In this document: piece after piece, positions 1 to 7,449 of the stretch | How positions within the stretch are numbered: the first letter of the stretch is position 1 | Layout: each line of letters begins with the position of its first letter | NCBI GenBank assembly: GCA_944383515.1 | Contig: CALWPV010000094.1 | Span: 1-43,114, forward strand | Reading direction: 5' to 3' | Source of the DNA: an uncultured Clostridia bacterium | GTDB taxonomy: Bacteria > Bacillota > Clostridia > Lachnospirales > Bianqueaceae | DNA length: 43,114 nucleotides | Made by a program: the position numbers and the translations under genes | Notes under the pieces: model-generated | Databases searched by the model: none | What the model was told of the DNA's origin: nothing | What the model saw: only the letters and a program-made list of their open reading frames with translations

Positions 1-169
1 GGCGTCCGTGCCGATAGTACTGCCAAAATACATACTGCCGCTTGGGTCCCTTCCACAGCAGGCAGCCCGGCGAATGCACCAGCTGCTCCTGCAGCGAAAG
101 CAAACCGTAGTACTGCGTTAAAAAGTCTTCTTTCAAGCGAGTAACCGATACCTCTCTTAAGTAATCCAT
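1..169 (-). CDS. Partial hypothetical protein (N-terminal part only)
   Basis: An open reading frame enters from the left edge and starts at the ATG complementary to 167-169, with AAAGGAAA about 7 bases upstream as a ribosome binding site. The visible 56 residues begin MDYLREVSVTRLKED and contain a GCLLWKGPKRQYVFW stretch followed by QYYRHGR. I do not recognise the family with certainty; this layout (a short helix, then a basic, aromatic strand pair) resembles uncharacterised clostridial proteins. It is divergent from the ABC exporter. The rest of the gene lies outside the window, so function cannot be assigned. Confidence 0.6.
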   Translation of the reverse strand, partial: MDYLREVSVTRLKEDFLTQYYGLLSLQEQLVHSPGCLLWKGPKRQYVFWQYYRHGR

Positions 170-360
170 GCACATTTTCCTTTCATTTTTCCATCGAGCC
201 CGCTTCCCAAAAATCCCCCTCTATATATAACTATCGTATTTTTTTCGCCCATGGATCACACTTTTTCTCAAAAAACCAAATTTTGTCCACTCCAACCAAA
301 CATAGCGCCTCCAGCCCCGCTACACTCCGTCATTCTTTACCATAATTTCATAACTACCCG

Positions 361-389
361 TTGATTTTCTTTTAAATTCTCTCTATAAT
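361..389 (+). promoter_or_regulatory. Promoter of the ABC exporter genes
   Basis: TTGATT at 361-366 and TATAAT at 384-389 are separated by 17 bases, a near-consensus sigma-A promoter. Transcription would begin near 396, giving a short leader before the AGGAGG ribosome binding site and the ATG at 422. The rest of 170-360 is AT-rich with no gene visible. Confidence 0.75.
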
Positions 390-421
390 GATCCAAGATC
401 ACCCAATCAGGAGGAACGCCC

Positions 422-1324
422 ATGCAGGCGATTGATATCGAACATCTGTCCAAAACATACGCCGGCGGCCAAAAGGCCGTGCGCGATCTCTCGTTCACCT
501 TCGGTGAAGGCGAGGTTTTCGGCTTTCTTGGCCCCAACGGGGCCGGCAAAACCACCACCGTCAAACTACTCACCGGTATGCTCACCCCCACATCCGGCCG
601 CTGCCGGATTCTGGGCATCGATCCCGCCGCGCAGCCCGAACAGGTCCATGCGCTCTGCGGCGTCGTCACCGAGCACGCTCAAATGTACGACACGTTAACA
701 GGGCTGGAGAATCTGCAATTCTTCGCCTCCCTCTACGGCACTGGCCCTGAGCAAAGCCTCGCTCGGGCCCGAGAGGTGTTGCAGCTGCTCCGCCTCGAAG
801 ACGCCGCAGACCAAAAACTCGCGACCTACTCCAGCGGCATGAGGCAGCGCCTATCCCTGGCCCGCTGCCTCATGCACCGTCCCCGCATTCTCTTTCTCGA
901 CGAGCCCACCGCGGCGCTCGACCCCGAAAGCGTTCAAAACGTCAACCAGCTCATACAAAACCTAGCCCAATCCGAAGGCATCACCATTTTTCTCTGCACC
1001 CACCAGCTGCGCTACGCCCAGGAAATCTGCACTCGCTACGGCCTTATGAGCCATGGCCGTCTGCTCGCCCTCGGCACGCTAAACGAGCTGCGCGCCCGCC
1101 TCTTTTCTCACAGCACACTGCGCATCCGGGCCAGCCACATACAAGAAGCGCCGCAGGCGCTAAAACCAGACGCAGACGGCTGCTTTACCATGCCGATTGC
1201 CTGCGAGGAAAAGGTGCCGGAAGTCGTGCGCCAGCTCGTGCAGAGCGGCGCGCATATCTATGAAGTAGAAATCATTCGGCCTACTCTGGAAGATATTTAT
1301 TTTTCCTTAACGAAGGAGCGTTAA
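422..1324 (+). CDS. ABC transporter ATP-binding protein (ABC-2 exporter type)
   Basis: This 300-residue protein is the cytoplasmic ATPase of an ABC exporter. Walker A is GPNGAGKTTT (residues 37-46), the signature is SSGMRQRLSLAR, Walker B is ILFLDEPTAAL and the switch histidine lies in CTHQ, so all catalytic motifs are intact. A C-terminal extension of about 80 residues beyond the nucleotide-binding domain is usual for CcmA/NatA-like subunits. AGGAGG lies 7 bases before the ATG. The permease gene follows after 3 bases, so the two are co-transcribed and form one transporter. The cargo (drug, peptide, Na+ or lipid) cannot be told from sequence. Confidence 0.93.
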   Translation: MQAIDIEHLSKTYAGGQKAVRDLSFTFGEGEVFGFLGPNGAGKTTTVKLLTGMLTPTSGRCRILGIDPAAQPEQVHALCGVVTEHAQMYDTLTGLENLQFFASLYGTGPEQSLARAREVLQLLRLEDAADQKLATYSSGMRQRLSLARCLMHRPRILFLDEPTAALDPESVQNVNQLIQNLAQSEGITIFLCTHQLRYAQEICTRYGLMSHGRLLALGTLNELRARLFSHSTLRIRASHIQEAPQALKPDADGCFTMPIACEEKVPEVVRQLVQSGAHIYEVEIIRPTLEDIYFSLTKER

Positions 1325-1327
1325 CCC

Positions 1328-2143
1328 ATGAACCCTGCCATAAAAGCCATTATTCGAAAAGATTTCCGTTCCATAACGGCTAACCGCAAATTATTCAGCA
1401 CCATGCTCATTGTTCCCCTCTGTTTAACCGTACTTCTTCCTTCTATTTTCATACTCGTCAGCCATTTTGCGCCCGATGATCCCGATATGCAAAAGCTGCT
1501 ATCGCTGCTGCCGGCCGGGGCCGGGGCGGAAAGTCTGCAACTGACGGTGGCCAGTCTCATTTTGAATTACATTTTGCCTGTCTTTTTTCTCATGATTCCC
1601 ATTATGACCTCGTCCATCACGGCCGCTAGTTCTTTTGTAGGCGAAAAAGAAAAACGAACGCTGGAAACGCTGCTCTACTGCCCGCTCTCTGTGCAGCAAA
1701 TTTTCCGGGCCAAAGTGCTCGCCAGTTTTTTGCTCAGTATGCTGGTTTCGTTTCTCTCTTTTGCCGCTATGCTTCTTTTCGTGGAGCTAGAAGCGTACTT
1801 TCTCATGCACGGACTGCTGCGTCCCAGCCTGCACTGGCTGCTCATATTATTGCTACTGGCCCCCTCCCTTTCTCTCATTGCCGTCACGCTCATTGTTCGC
1901 GGCAGCGCGAAAGCGAAAAGTGTGGAGGAATCTCAGCAAAGCGCCGTTTTTCTAATTCTTCCGCTTATTTTGCTCATGGTCGGCCAGTTTTCCGGCGCGC
2001 TCTTACTCAGTACTTTATTTCTTCTTGGTCTCAGCGTGCTCTGCCTATTTCTCGCCGTGCTGTTGCTACGAAAAGCACTCCGCCGCTTCACGTATGAAAT
2101 GCTATTACAAAATACTTCTCCAAGCACCCAATCCCGGCACTAA
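1328..2143 (+). CDS. ABC-2 type transporter permease
   Basis: A 271-residue integral membrane protein with about six hydrophobic segments, beginning MNPAIKAIIRKDFRSI. The amphipathic N-terminus, the long extracytoplasmic loop after the first helix and the central VGEKEKRTLETLLYCPLS motif are typical of ABC-2 permeases such as NatB/YhaP; the ExxxxTxE-like segment is the expected coupling region. It starts 3 bases after the ATPase gene and has no promoter of its own, so it should be the membrane partner. It is on the short side for NatB-like permeases but looks complete. Confidence 0.9.
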   Translation: MNPAIKAIIRKDFRSITANRKLFSTMLIVPLCLTVLLPSIFILVSHFAPDDPDMQKLLSLLPAGAGAESLQLTVASLILNYILPVFFLMIPIMTSSITAASSFVGEKEKRTLETLLYCPLSVQQIFRAKVLASFLLSMLVSFLSFAAMLLFVELEAYFLMHGLLRPSLHWLLILLLLAPSLSLIAVTLIVRGSAKAKSVEESQQSAVFLILPLILLMVGQFSGALLLSTLFLLGLSVLCLFLAVLLLRKALRRFTYEMLLQNTSPSTQSRH

Positions 2144-2160
2144 AGAAAGGAGCCCTTTCT

Positions 2161-2501
2161 ATGTCTACTACTCATGCCGCGCCGTATCGCATTCGCGCCA
2201 TGGTCTCCGTGTACTTCACTTCCGGAAACCGTATTAGCTGCGCTATCTCACCTGTCGTCTAAAAGATCACGAAATTCGCCAAAATTACTATTATTTTGCT
2301 CAGCTTCAAGACGAAACTCTGCCGCTTGCTAGTAATGAAGGCACGCTGCATTGGTTTACTTTTGAAGAACTGGCGCCCTTGCCCATGCCCGCCAGCGCCA
2401 AAGCGGCGCTGCTTCACTATATTCGGGAAGGTCGATACACCGATCGGCTCTATGCCGCTATTACTTCCGAAACCCCGGTTCGCTTCATTCCACTCCATTA
2501 G
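2161..2501 (+). pseudogene. NUDIX hydrolase remnant lacking the NUDIX box
   Basis: An AAAGGAG ribosome binding site precedes ATG 2161, and the first 25 codons (MSTTHAAPYRIRAMVSVYF, then TSGNRI) look like the start of a clostridial NUDIX protein. At about 2235-2245 the reading moves to another frame, which reads LRYLTCRLKDHEIRQN, then YYYFAQLQDE, and ends EGRYTDRLYAAI...PLH at the TAG 2499-2501. These are the beta-strand and C-terminal parts of the same family. The expected central part (roughly 50 codons holding the Gx5Ex7REUxEExGU catalytic motif) is missing, so an internal deletion has removed the active site and broken the frame. The gene is probably dead. It follows the ABC exporter at 17 bases and may once have been its operon partner. 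Confidence 0.78.
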
Positions 2502-2502
2502 T

Positions 2503-2557
2503 TTGACACGCTCCTAACCGTTTTGCCATACACTAAAGCAAAACACATGGTTAGGAG
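2503..2557 (+). promoter_or_regulatory. Promoter-like -35 and inverted repeat covering the ribosome binding site
   Basis: TTGACA (2503-2508) starts this segment, with only a weak -10 candidate around 2527-2534. CTCCTAACC (2511-2519) is an exact reverse complement of GGTTAGGAG (2549-2557), and TTTTG (2521-2525) pairs with CAAAA (2539-2543) inside it. The right arm contains the AGGAG ribosome binding site of the lipoprotein gene at 2565. If transcribed whole, the hairpin would mask translation initiation; if transcription starts inside it, the repeat is more likely a repressor operator. Confidence 0.5.
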
Positions 2558-2564
2558 ATTTTTT

Positions 2565-3620
2565 ATGCAACCCTCTCAACACTTTTCTAAAGCAGCGTCT
2601 GCCCTGCGCGTGGCCGCCTTGCTGCTATGCCTCGCCTTAACCCTGGGTCTGCTGGCTGGCTGCGGCAAGACTGCTCCCGGCGATCAGGAAGACGCGAAGG
2701 AGCTGGTCGATCTGACTCTCAGCGAAGTGGTGCACTCCATTTTCTATGCGCCGCAGTACGTAGCCATGCAGCTGGGCTATTTCGAGGAAGAAGGCATTAA
2801 CCTTACCGTTGATCTAGGCAACGGCGCGGATAAATGCATGACCGCGCTGCTTTCCGACAACGCCGACATCATTCTCTGCGGCACCGAGGCCGGCATCTAT
2901 ATCCATGCGGAAGGCCGCGAAGACGTGCCGCTGGTCTTTGCTCAGCTCACCCAAAGAGCCGGTAACTTTTTGGTTGGCCGCGAGGAGGATCCTGATTTCA
3001 CCTGGGACGACGTGCGCGGCAAAACCATTATCGGCGGACGCCCCGGCGGTATGCCGGAAATGGTTCTTGAATATATCCTGCACCAGAACGGCATTCAGGT
3101 TGGAACCGATGTCGAGGTTATTACCAACCTTGACCTTTCTGCCACCGGCAGCGCGTTCGTATCGGGTACGGGCGATTACACCGCCGAATTCGAGCCGGGC
3201 GCTACCACACTCGAATCGGCCGGCCAGGGCTACGTTGTCGCTTCGTTAGGCGTAGATTCCGGATACGTGCCCTACACGGTCTATATGACCACGTCGTCCA
3301 AAATAGAGGAAACCCCCGAGCTCGTGCAGGGATTTACCAACGCGATTAACAAAGGACTGGAATGGTGCGCCCAGCACACCAGTGAAGAAATTGCTAAGGT
3401 CATTCACCCTCAGTTTTCCGAAACCAGCCTCGAAGACCTGACAGCTATTGTCGAGCGCTATAAAGCGCAGGACACCTGGGTTACCTCTCCGGTCATGACG
3501 GAAGAATCCCTGACGCTGATCCAAGATATTTTGCAGTTTTCCGGAACGCTAACGACTCCCGTTGACTATGAAGACATTGTAGTCACCCAGTTCGCCGAGC
3601 AAGCGGCGGCCTCTAAATAA
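2565..3620 (+). CDS. ABC importer substrate-binding lipoprotein (NMT1/SsuA/ThiY family)
   Basis: A 351-residue secreted lipoprotein. The start was set at ATG 2565 because AGGAG sits 7 bases before it; an earlier in-frame start would add 14 residues without a good site. The signal peptide ends in the lipobox LLAGC. The mature protein has the NMT1-like periplasmic-binding fold: YAPQYVAMQLGYFEEEGI near the N-terminus and GGRPGGMPEMVLEYIL in the middle. Members bind nitrate, sulfonates, taurine, or pyrimidine precursors of thiamine. The ATPase and permease follow at once, so it delivers substrate to that pair. thiC elsewhere in the window makes a thiamine-precursor role thinkable, but no TPP riboswitch precedes this operon, so the substrate stays open. 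Confidence 0.9.
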   Translation: MQPSQHFSKAASALRVAALLLCLALTLGLLAGCGKTAPGDQEDAKELVDLTLSEVVHSIFYAPQYVAMQLGYFEEEGINLTVDLGNGADKCMTALLSDNADIILCGTEAGIYIHAEGREDVPLVFAQLTQRAGNFLVGREEDPDFTWDDVRGKTIIGGRPGGMPEMVLEYILHQNGIQVGTDVEVITNLDLSATGSAFVSGTGDYTAEFEPGATTLESAGQGYVVASLGVDSGYVPYTVYMTTSSKIEETPELVQGFTNAINKGLEWCAQHTSEEIAKVIHPQFSETSLEDLTAIVERYKAQDTWVTSPVMTEESLTLIQDILQFSGTLTTPVDYEDIVVTQFAEQAAASK

Positions 3621-3643
3621 GAGGCGCTAAAGGAGGCGACGCT

Positions 3644-4390
3644 ATGACTGCGCTCTTGGAAATTGAGCATCTTTCTCTTTCGTATCATGAGCCTGGCGGT
3701 GAAACCACGGCGCTAAGCGATATTAGTTTCGAGGTGCAAAAGGGTGAGTTTATTAGCATTTTAGGGCCGTCGGGCTGTGGCAAATCCACACTGCTCTCGG
3801 CCATTGCCGGGCTCGAAAAACCCTCTGGCGGAAGCATTACTTTTCACATGCCGCCAGGCCTTGTCGGCTATATGTTCCAGCATGATTTACTTCTGGAATG
3901 GCGCAGCGTTTTTCAAAACGCCTGTCTGGGCCTTCAGGTGCAGGGCCGCTTAAATGAAGAGACGAGTCGCTATGTCAAAGAGTTATTAGAGTCCTACGGA
4001 CTTGGCGGCTTTCTCTCTCACAAGCCTTCCCAGCTATCGGGAGGCATGCGGCAGCGCGTCGCTTTAGTCCGAACGCTTGCGTTAAAGCCAGAGCTTTTAT
4101 TACTCGACGAACCGTATTCCGCTTTAGACTACCAAACCAGGCTCACGGTATCTGACGAAATCTGGAAAATTCTCCGCTCCACCGGTAAAACCGCGATTCT
4201 GGTTACGCATGATATTTCCGAGGCCATTAGCCTGGGAGACCGGGTCATCATTCTTTCCAGGCGCCCCGGCCGCATTTTAAAAGATATTCCCATCGATCTG
4301 GGAGCAGATCGGACGCCGCTGGGCGTTCGATCCAACCCGGATTTCCAGCACTATTTCAAGACCATTTGGGAGGTGATGCAGCATGCCTAA
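3644..4390 (+). CDS. ABC importer ATP-binding protein (SsuB/TauB/ThiZ type)
   Basis: This 248-residue ATPase energises the importer encoded around it. Walker A is GPSGCGKST (residues 41-49), the Q-loop is in GYMFQHDLLLEWRSV, the signature is LSGGMRQRVALVRTL, Walker B is LLLLDEPYSALD and the H-loop is VTHDISEAI. The Q-loop wording and the C-terminal ILSRRPGRI segment are typical of the nitrate/sulfonate/taurine subfamily. GGAGG precedes ATG 3644. The gene lies 23 bases after the lipoprotein gene and overlaps the permease gene by 8 bases, indicating translational coupling. Confidence 0.92.
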   Translation: MTALLEIEHLSLSYHEPGGETTALSDISFEVQKGEFISILGPSGCGKSTLLSAIAGLEKPSGGSITFHMPPGLVGYMFQHDLLLEWRSVFQNACLGLQVQGRLNEETSRYVKELLESYGLGGFLSHKPSQLSGGMRQRVALVRTLALKPELLLLDEPYSALDYQTRLTVSDEIWKILRSTGKTAILVTHDISEAISLGDRVIILSRRPGRILKDIPIDLGADRTPLGVRSNPDFQHYFKTIWEVMQHA

Positions 4391-5192
4391 ATCAAGTCCT
4401 TCTGCGGCGCAGCAGGACTACCTGCTGCGCCTTGCGAGCCACCGAAAGCGCATTCGCCTTGCGCGGATTCTGATTTTGGTCGTGTTTTTACTCTGCTGGG
4501 AACTGTCTTCCCAGCTTGGCTGGATTGATTCGTTTATATTTTCTTCCCCTTCTTCGCTGATTCGCACCGGCATCGATATGCTCTTTCACCAGCAGCTGCT
4601 GCGGCATATTGGAATTACGCTGGGCGAAACGCTGATCAGCTTTATCATAAGCACGCTGCTGGGAATTTTTCTATCGGTTGTGCTTTGGTGGTGTCCCTCG
4701 CTGTACGAAGCCACCGAGCCCTACCTGGTAGCGCTTAACAGCCTGCCGAAGTCGGCGCTGGCGCCCATATTGATTGTTTGGTTTGGTAATACTGTGAGAA
4801 CTACCGTCATCACCTCCATTCTACTCACTATTATTGTAACCGTTCTCACCGTGTTATCGGGTTTCCAAGAAACGGAAGACGAAAAAGCCCGGCTTATTTA
4901 TTCGCTGGGCGGCAAAAAACGGCAGGTGCTGACCATGATTTTACTGCCCAGCAACATTCCAGTCATTATGAACGTGCTGCGCGTTAATATTGGTCTCAGC
5001 CTGATCGGCGTAATCATTGGCGAATTTCTCTCGGCCAAAGCCGGACTGGGGTACCTGATTATTTACGGCAGCCAGATTTTCAAAATGGACTGGGTACTGC
5101 TCTCCATTGTGCTGCTCTGTCTCATGGCGGTGCTGCTTTATCAGGGTCTTGGCTTACTCGGCAGCCGTCTTTCTCGCCGCTTTAGCTCGTAA
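4383..5192 (+). CDS. ABC importer permease (SsuC/TauC/ThiX type)
   Basis: A 269-residue permease with about six membrane helices in the BPD_transp_1 fold. The coupling motif is seen near LNSLPKSALAPILIVWFG and in the later GGKKRQVLTMILLPSNIP stretch, as in SsuC/TauC. The N-terminus is basic (HRKRIRLARILIL). It begins inside the end of the ATPase gene and completes the lipoprotein-ATPase-permease operon. Nothing in the sequence fixes the substrate. Confidence 0.92.
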   Translation: MPKSSPSAAQQDYLLRLASHRKRIRLARILILVVFLLCWELSSQLGWIDSFIFSSPSSLIRTGIDMLFHQQLLRHIGITLGETLISFIISTLLGIFLSVVLWWCPSLYEATEPYLVALNSLPKSALAPILIVWFGNTVRTTVITSILLTIIVTVLTVLSGFQETEDEKARLIYSLGGKKRQVLTMILLPSNIPVIMNVLRVNIGLSLIGVIIGEFLSAKAGLGYLIIYGSQIFKMDWVLLSIVLLCLMAVLLYQGLGLLGSRLSRRFSS

Positions 5193-5205
5193 GTCTTTCT
5201 CAAAG

Positions 5206-5224
5206 TTTACGCCATGGGCGTAAA
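5206..5224. repeat. Palindrome after the importer operon
   Basis: TTTACGCC (5206-5213) and GGCGTAAA (5217-5224) form a perfect 8-bp stem with a 3-base loop. It begins 14 bases after the permease stop. There is no T-run, so it is either a Rho-type 3' end stabiliser or part of a palindromic repeat shared with the next structure. Confidence 0.55.
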
Positions 5225-5251
5225 GTATGACCACTGCGCCCGCTTTAGGGC

Positions 5252-5318
5252 AAAAAGAGAGAGCCTCTTGCCACCATGCACTGCCTAGTGACAGTGCCGT
5301 ATGACAAAAGGCTCTCTC
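5252..5318 (-). terminator. Terminator of the cold-shock gene
   Basis: On the minus strand a 10-bp stem (5309-5318 with 5257-5266, GAGAGAGCCT-type arms) is followed by five T residues (5256-5252). A second stem, GCACTG/CAGTGC, sits inside the loop. It lies about 80 bases past the csp stop codon. The plus strand lacks a T-run after the stem. Confidence 0.65.
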
Positions 5319-5398
5319 CGCGCGCTTCATATCAAGCACACGATCGGTCCTCGCACTACAGATCAAAATCGGTCTCTTTATGAATCAATGTTGAAAAC

Positions 5399-5614
5399 TT
5401 AATCAACAGCCACTACGTTAGCCGCACGCATCTTGGAAGGATTCTTAGGATCTTCTTCAATATCGAAGGTTACTTTCTGTCCTTCGTTAAGAGTTTTGAA
5501 CCCTTCGGCCTGAATAGCGGAAAAATGTACAAATACATCGTCGCCGCCGTCATCGTTCGCGATGAAGCCGAATCCTTTCTCCGGATTAAACCACTTAACT
5601 GTACCCTGATTCAT
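5399..5614 (-). CDS. Cold-shock protein, CspA/CspB family
   Basis: A 71-residue single-domain OB-fold protein, the standard length. Both RNA-binding motifs are present: KGFGFIA (RNP1) and VFVHFSAI (RNP2), with the start [15 protein letters not shown]. It binds single-stranded RNA and DNA and melts mRNA structure, at low temperature or constitutively. AGGAGG lies 8 bases before the ATG. It is monocistronic, with its own promoter, a leader of about 130 bases that can fold, and its own terminator, as usual for csp genes whose expression is controlled in the leader. Confidence 0.96.
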   Translation of the reverse strand: MNQGTVKWFNPEKGFGFIANDDGGDDVFVHFSAIQAEGFKTLNEGQKVTFDIEEDPKNPSKMRAANVVAVD

Positions 5615-5666
5615 GATAGGTACCTCCTGTCTTTAGAGTAGCCGACATAACGCCTGGCCGAGTAGG

Positions 5667-5728
5667 TGAAAAAAATCACATACTTTTGTAAATCATCTGC
5701 ATCAAATGACTTACAAAAACATGTGATT
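5667..5728 (-). promoter_or_regulatory. Leader hairpin with T-run upstream of the cold-shock gene
   Basis: AATCACAT (5674-5681) and TTTTGTAA (5684-5691) pair with TTACAAAA (5711-5718) and ATGTGATT (5721-5728), giving a 16-bp stem with one 2x2 internal loop and a 19-base apical loop. Read in the csp direction the stem is followed by a run of T (6-7), so it resembles an AT-rich terminator or attenuator about 55 bases before the start codon. A temperature-sensitive structure is also possible. Confidence 0.6.
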
Positions 5729-5753
5729 GCAAAAGAAGTAACATAGTGCATAT

Positions 5754-5782
5754 ACAATAGCATACAAAAGAAGGACTGTCAA
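5754..5782 (-). promoter_or_regulatory. Promoter of the cold-shock gene
   Basis: On the minus strand TTGACA (5782-5777) is followed after 17 bases by TATTGT (5759-5754) with a TGC extended -10. Transcription would begin near 5746, leaving a leader of about 130 bases. Confidence 0.7.
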
Positions 5783-5816
5783 GCATTTTTCCAAAATTTC
5801 CAAAAAATCATATGTC

Positions 5817-5845
5817 GCTCCCTGGTGGGTCAGATACCAGGGAGC
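5817..5845 (-). terminator. Possible terminator of the lipoprotein gene
   Basis: GCTCCCTGG (5817-5825) and CCAGGGAGC (5837-5845) form a 9-bp GC-rich stem just after the stop codon of the minus-strand lipoprotein gene. The T-run (six T) lies some 8 bases beyond, so termination efficiency is uncertain. Confidence 0.45.
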
Positions 5846-5853
5846 CCTGTTGT

Positions 5854-7419
5854 TTATGAAGTACCTTTCCATTCGGCAATTTGGCGGTTTGCTTCTTCTA
5901 TGACGCGTTCAATCCCTGCCTCTTCCAAATCTACCTGCAGCGCGGCCAGATCGTCTGCCCAGCTTTGGTTGCTATACCCGCTGCCGACAAAGCGCGAAGC
6001 CCGCTCACTGCGAGCGGCCACCTGCTCGAGCGCTTCTATTTCTGCCGCTACCGGCTCGCCATTAAATACAAACCCCGCTAACGAAGGAATTTGCGCTTTT
6101 TGAAAACTGTCCCATACGACAGCATTATAGGGTACCGCTTCGCCGCTATCCTGATACCAAGTGATTTCGTCAGAAGCCGCGAGCTCGTAACTGCGCGCCG
6201 GAATTAAATAAGCCATAAAAACCTGGCGATAAACTTGGCTGCGTAGCTCTGCGTCTTCGCCCAGCTTCTTTAGCAGTTGCAAAGCCTCTGCGCTATGCGC
6301 CGCGCCGCGCGGAATGGCAGTATAAGACAGCGGCATGTTATCTATGCTTGCCGGATACCAAAGAGCGCCGTCTTGCACAGAAAAGCTCCATCTGGCGCTA
6401 GTCCCCCGCGCGGTGGTATATTCCCTGCGCTCCGCCGCGGCTTTTCCCCCTCCCTCGGTAAACCCTGCAAAAACCGCGTCTTCATTTTCTCTGACCAGGC
6501 CTTCGTCTATCCACTTCTGGTATCGTGCTATACGCTGCGAAACTGCCTCCAGCTGAAACACATTAACGGCGCGGCCACTCTCGAAATCTAAGATTACGCC
6601 TGGTGCAATGCTCTGTCCCTGCGTTTCGGGCCCCAAAAGGCTCAGAAACCGAAGCTCCACCGATTCAACCGAGAGCGCCTTTTGAGCCGCAGATGGCTGA
6701 ACTGCTTGAAAAACGTTGTGCCACGCTTCCCAGTTTCCCCCTATCAACGACTTAACCTCTTCCTCTGAAAACCCCTGCCCCGTTTCCGCATCGGCAACGA
6801 CGGAAAAAGACAATGCGCCATGTAAAGAAAGATTGCCTACCAAAGCTAAAACTCCGTTCATTTGCGTTTGCATGTACTCCCAGTAGCGCTGCGGCAAAAA
6901 GTCAAAAATAGCAGACAGCGTACTGCGCGCCTCCCCTTCCGAAAGGTCTAGCCACTCATACAAACGCATCTGGTTCCATGTGGTTAAAGCATACACCAGA
7001 TCCATAGATTCCTGCATGCAGGCGGCAAGCGCCGGGCCGCTTTCTCCTTCCTCTATAGGAATCCAGATGTGCAGCTCCACTTGCCACCCCTGGTCGTGTA
7101 AATAAGTATTGAGTGTTTGCTGCAAGGCCGCGTATTCTTCTTTGCTTTCGCCACCCATTCTATCTTGCACAATGCCAAACCGTATAGTGGTTAGGTCAGC
7201 CTCAGCAGCTGGAACTAACCAGTGCACCACACCATTTTTCACTTCTTCCTGCACCAGAAGACTTTCTTCAGGAGAAGAACTCAAACTGTTTTCCGGCTCT
7301 GCCGGCAAACTGGTAGCGGGCTCAGAGGTAGGGGTGCAGGCAAATAAACCTAGGCTAAGCGCAATCACTAGCCCTAGAGCTCGTATTTTTATTTCGCGAG
7401 AACACCGTAGACCTTTCAT
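5854..7419 (-). CDS. Extracellular solute-binding lipoprotein
   Basis: A 521-residue exported lipoprotein: basic N-terminus, hydrophobic core ALGLVIALSLGLFAC with the lipobox at the cysteine, then a Ser/Pro/Glu-rich linker (TSEPATSLPAEPENSL). The body fits the large family 1-like ABC solute-binding fold, with alternating strands such as RFGIVQDRMGG, QQTLNTYLHDQGWQVELHI and a late PAGLVFNGEP-like hinge (SLAGFVFNGEPVAAEIEAL). AAAGGAG precedes ATG 7419. The upstream gene is another large solute-binding protein, only 30 bases away, but no permease or ATPase is nearby, so the partner transporter must be elsewhere. The substrate is unknown; sugars or peptides are typical for this size. Confidence 0.75.
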   Translation of the reverse strand: MKGLRCSREIKIRALGLVIALSLGLFACTPTSEPATSLPAEPENSLSSSPEESLLVQEEVKNGVVHWLVPAAEADLTTIRFGIVQDRMGGESKEEYAALQQTLNTYLHDQGWQVELHIWIPIEEGESGPALAACMQESMDLVYALTTWNQMRLYEWLDLSEGEARSTLSAIFDFLPQRYWEYMQTQMNGVLALVGNLSLHGALSFSVVADAETGQGFSEEEVKSLIGGNWEAWHNVFQAVQPSAAQKALSVESVELRFLSLLGPETQGQSIAPGVILDFESGRAVNVFQLEAVSQRIARYQKWIDEGLVRENEDAVFAGFTEGGGKAAAERREYTTARGTSARWSFSVQDGALWYPASIDNMPLSYTAIPRGAAHSAEALQLLKKLGEDAELRSQVYRQVFMAYLIPARSYELAASDEITWYQDSGEAVPYNAVVWDSFQKAQIPSLAGFVFNGEPVAAEIEALEQVAARSERASRFVGSGYSNQSWADDLAALQVDLEEAGIERVIEEANRQIAEWKGTS

Positions 7420-7449
7420 ATTTTCTCCTTTCCGCTTCTAGCCTTCTTG

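Noticed and set aside
337-669. Long frames on the opposite strand of most genes
   Set aside because: They are shadows of GC-rich third positions in the true frames, without ribosome binding sites or domains.
2523-2564. A longer N-terminus for the importer lipoprotein
   Set aside because: The AGGAG site and the signal peptide both point to ATG 2565; the extra codons lie in the inverted repeat.
2565-5192. A thiamine-precursor transporter (ThiXYZ) assignment
   Set aside because: The family fits, but no TPP riboswitch precedes the operon and thiC is 9 kb away; sulfonate- or taurine-type substrates are equally possible.
5154-5366. A 70-codon minus-strand frame over the segment between the importer operon and csp
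   Set aside because: It covers the csp terminator and the palindromes and has no ribosome binding site or recognisable domain.
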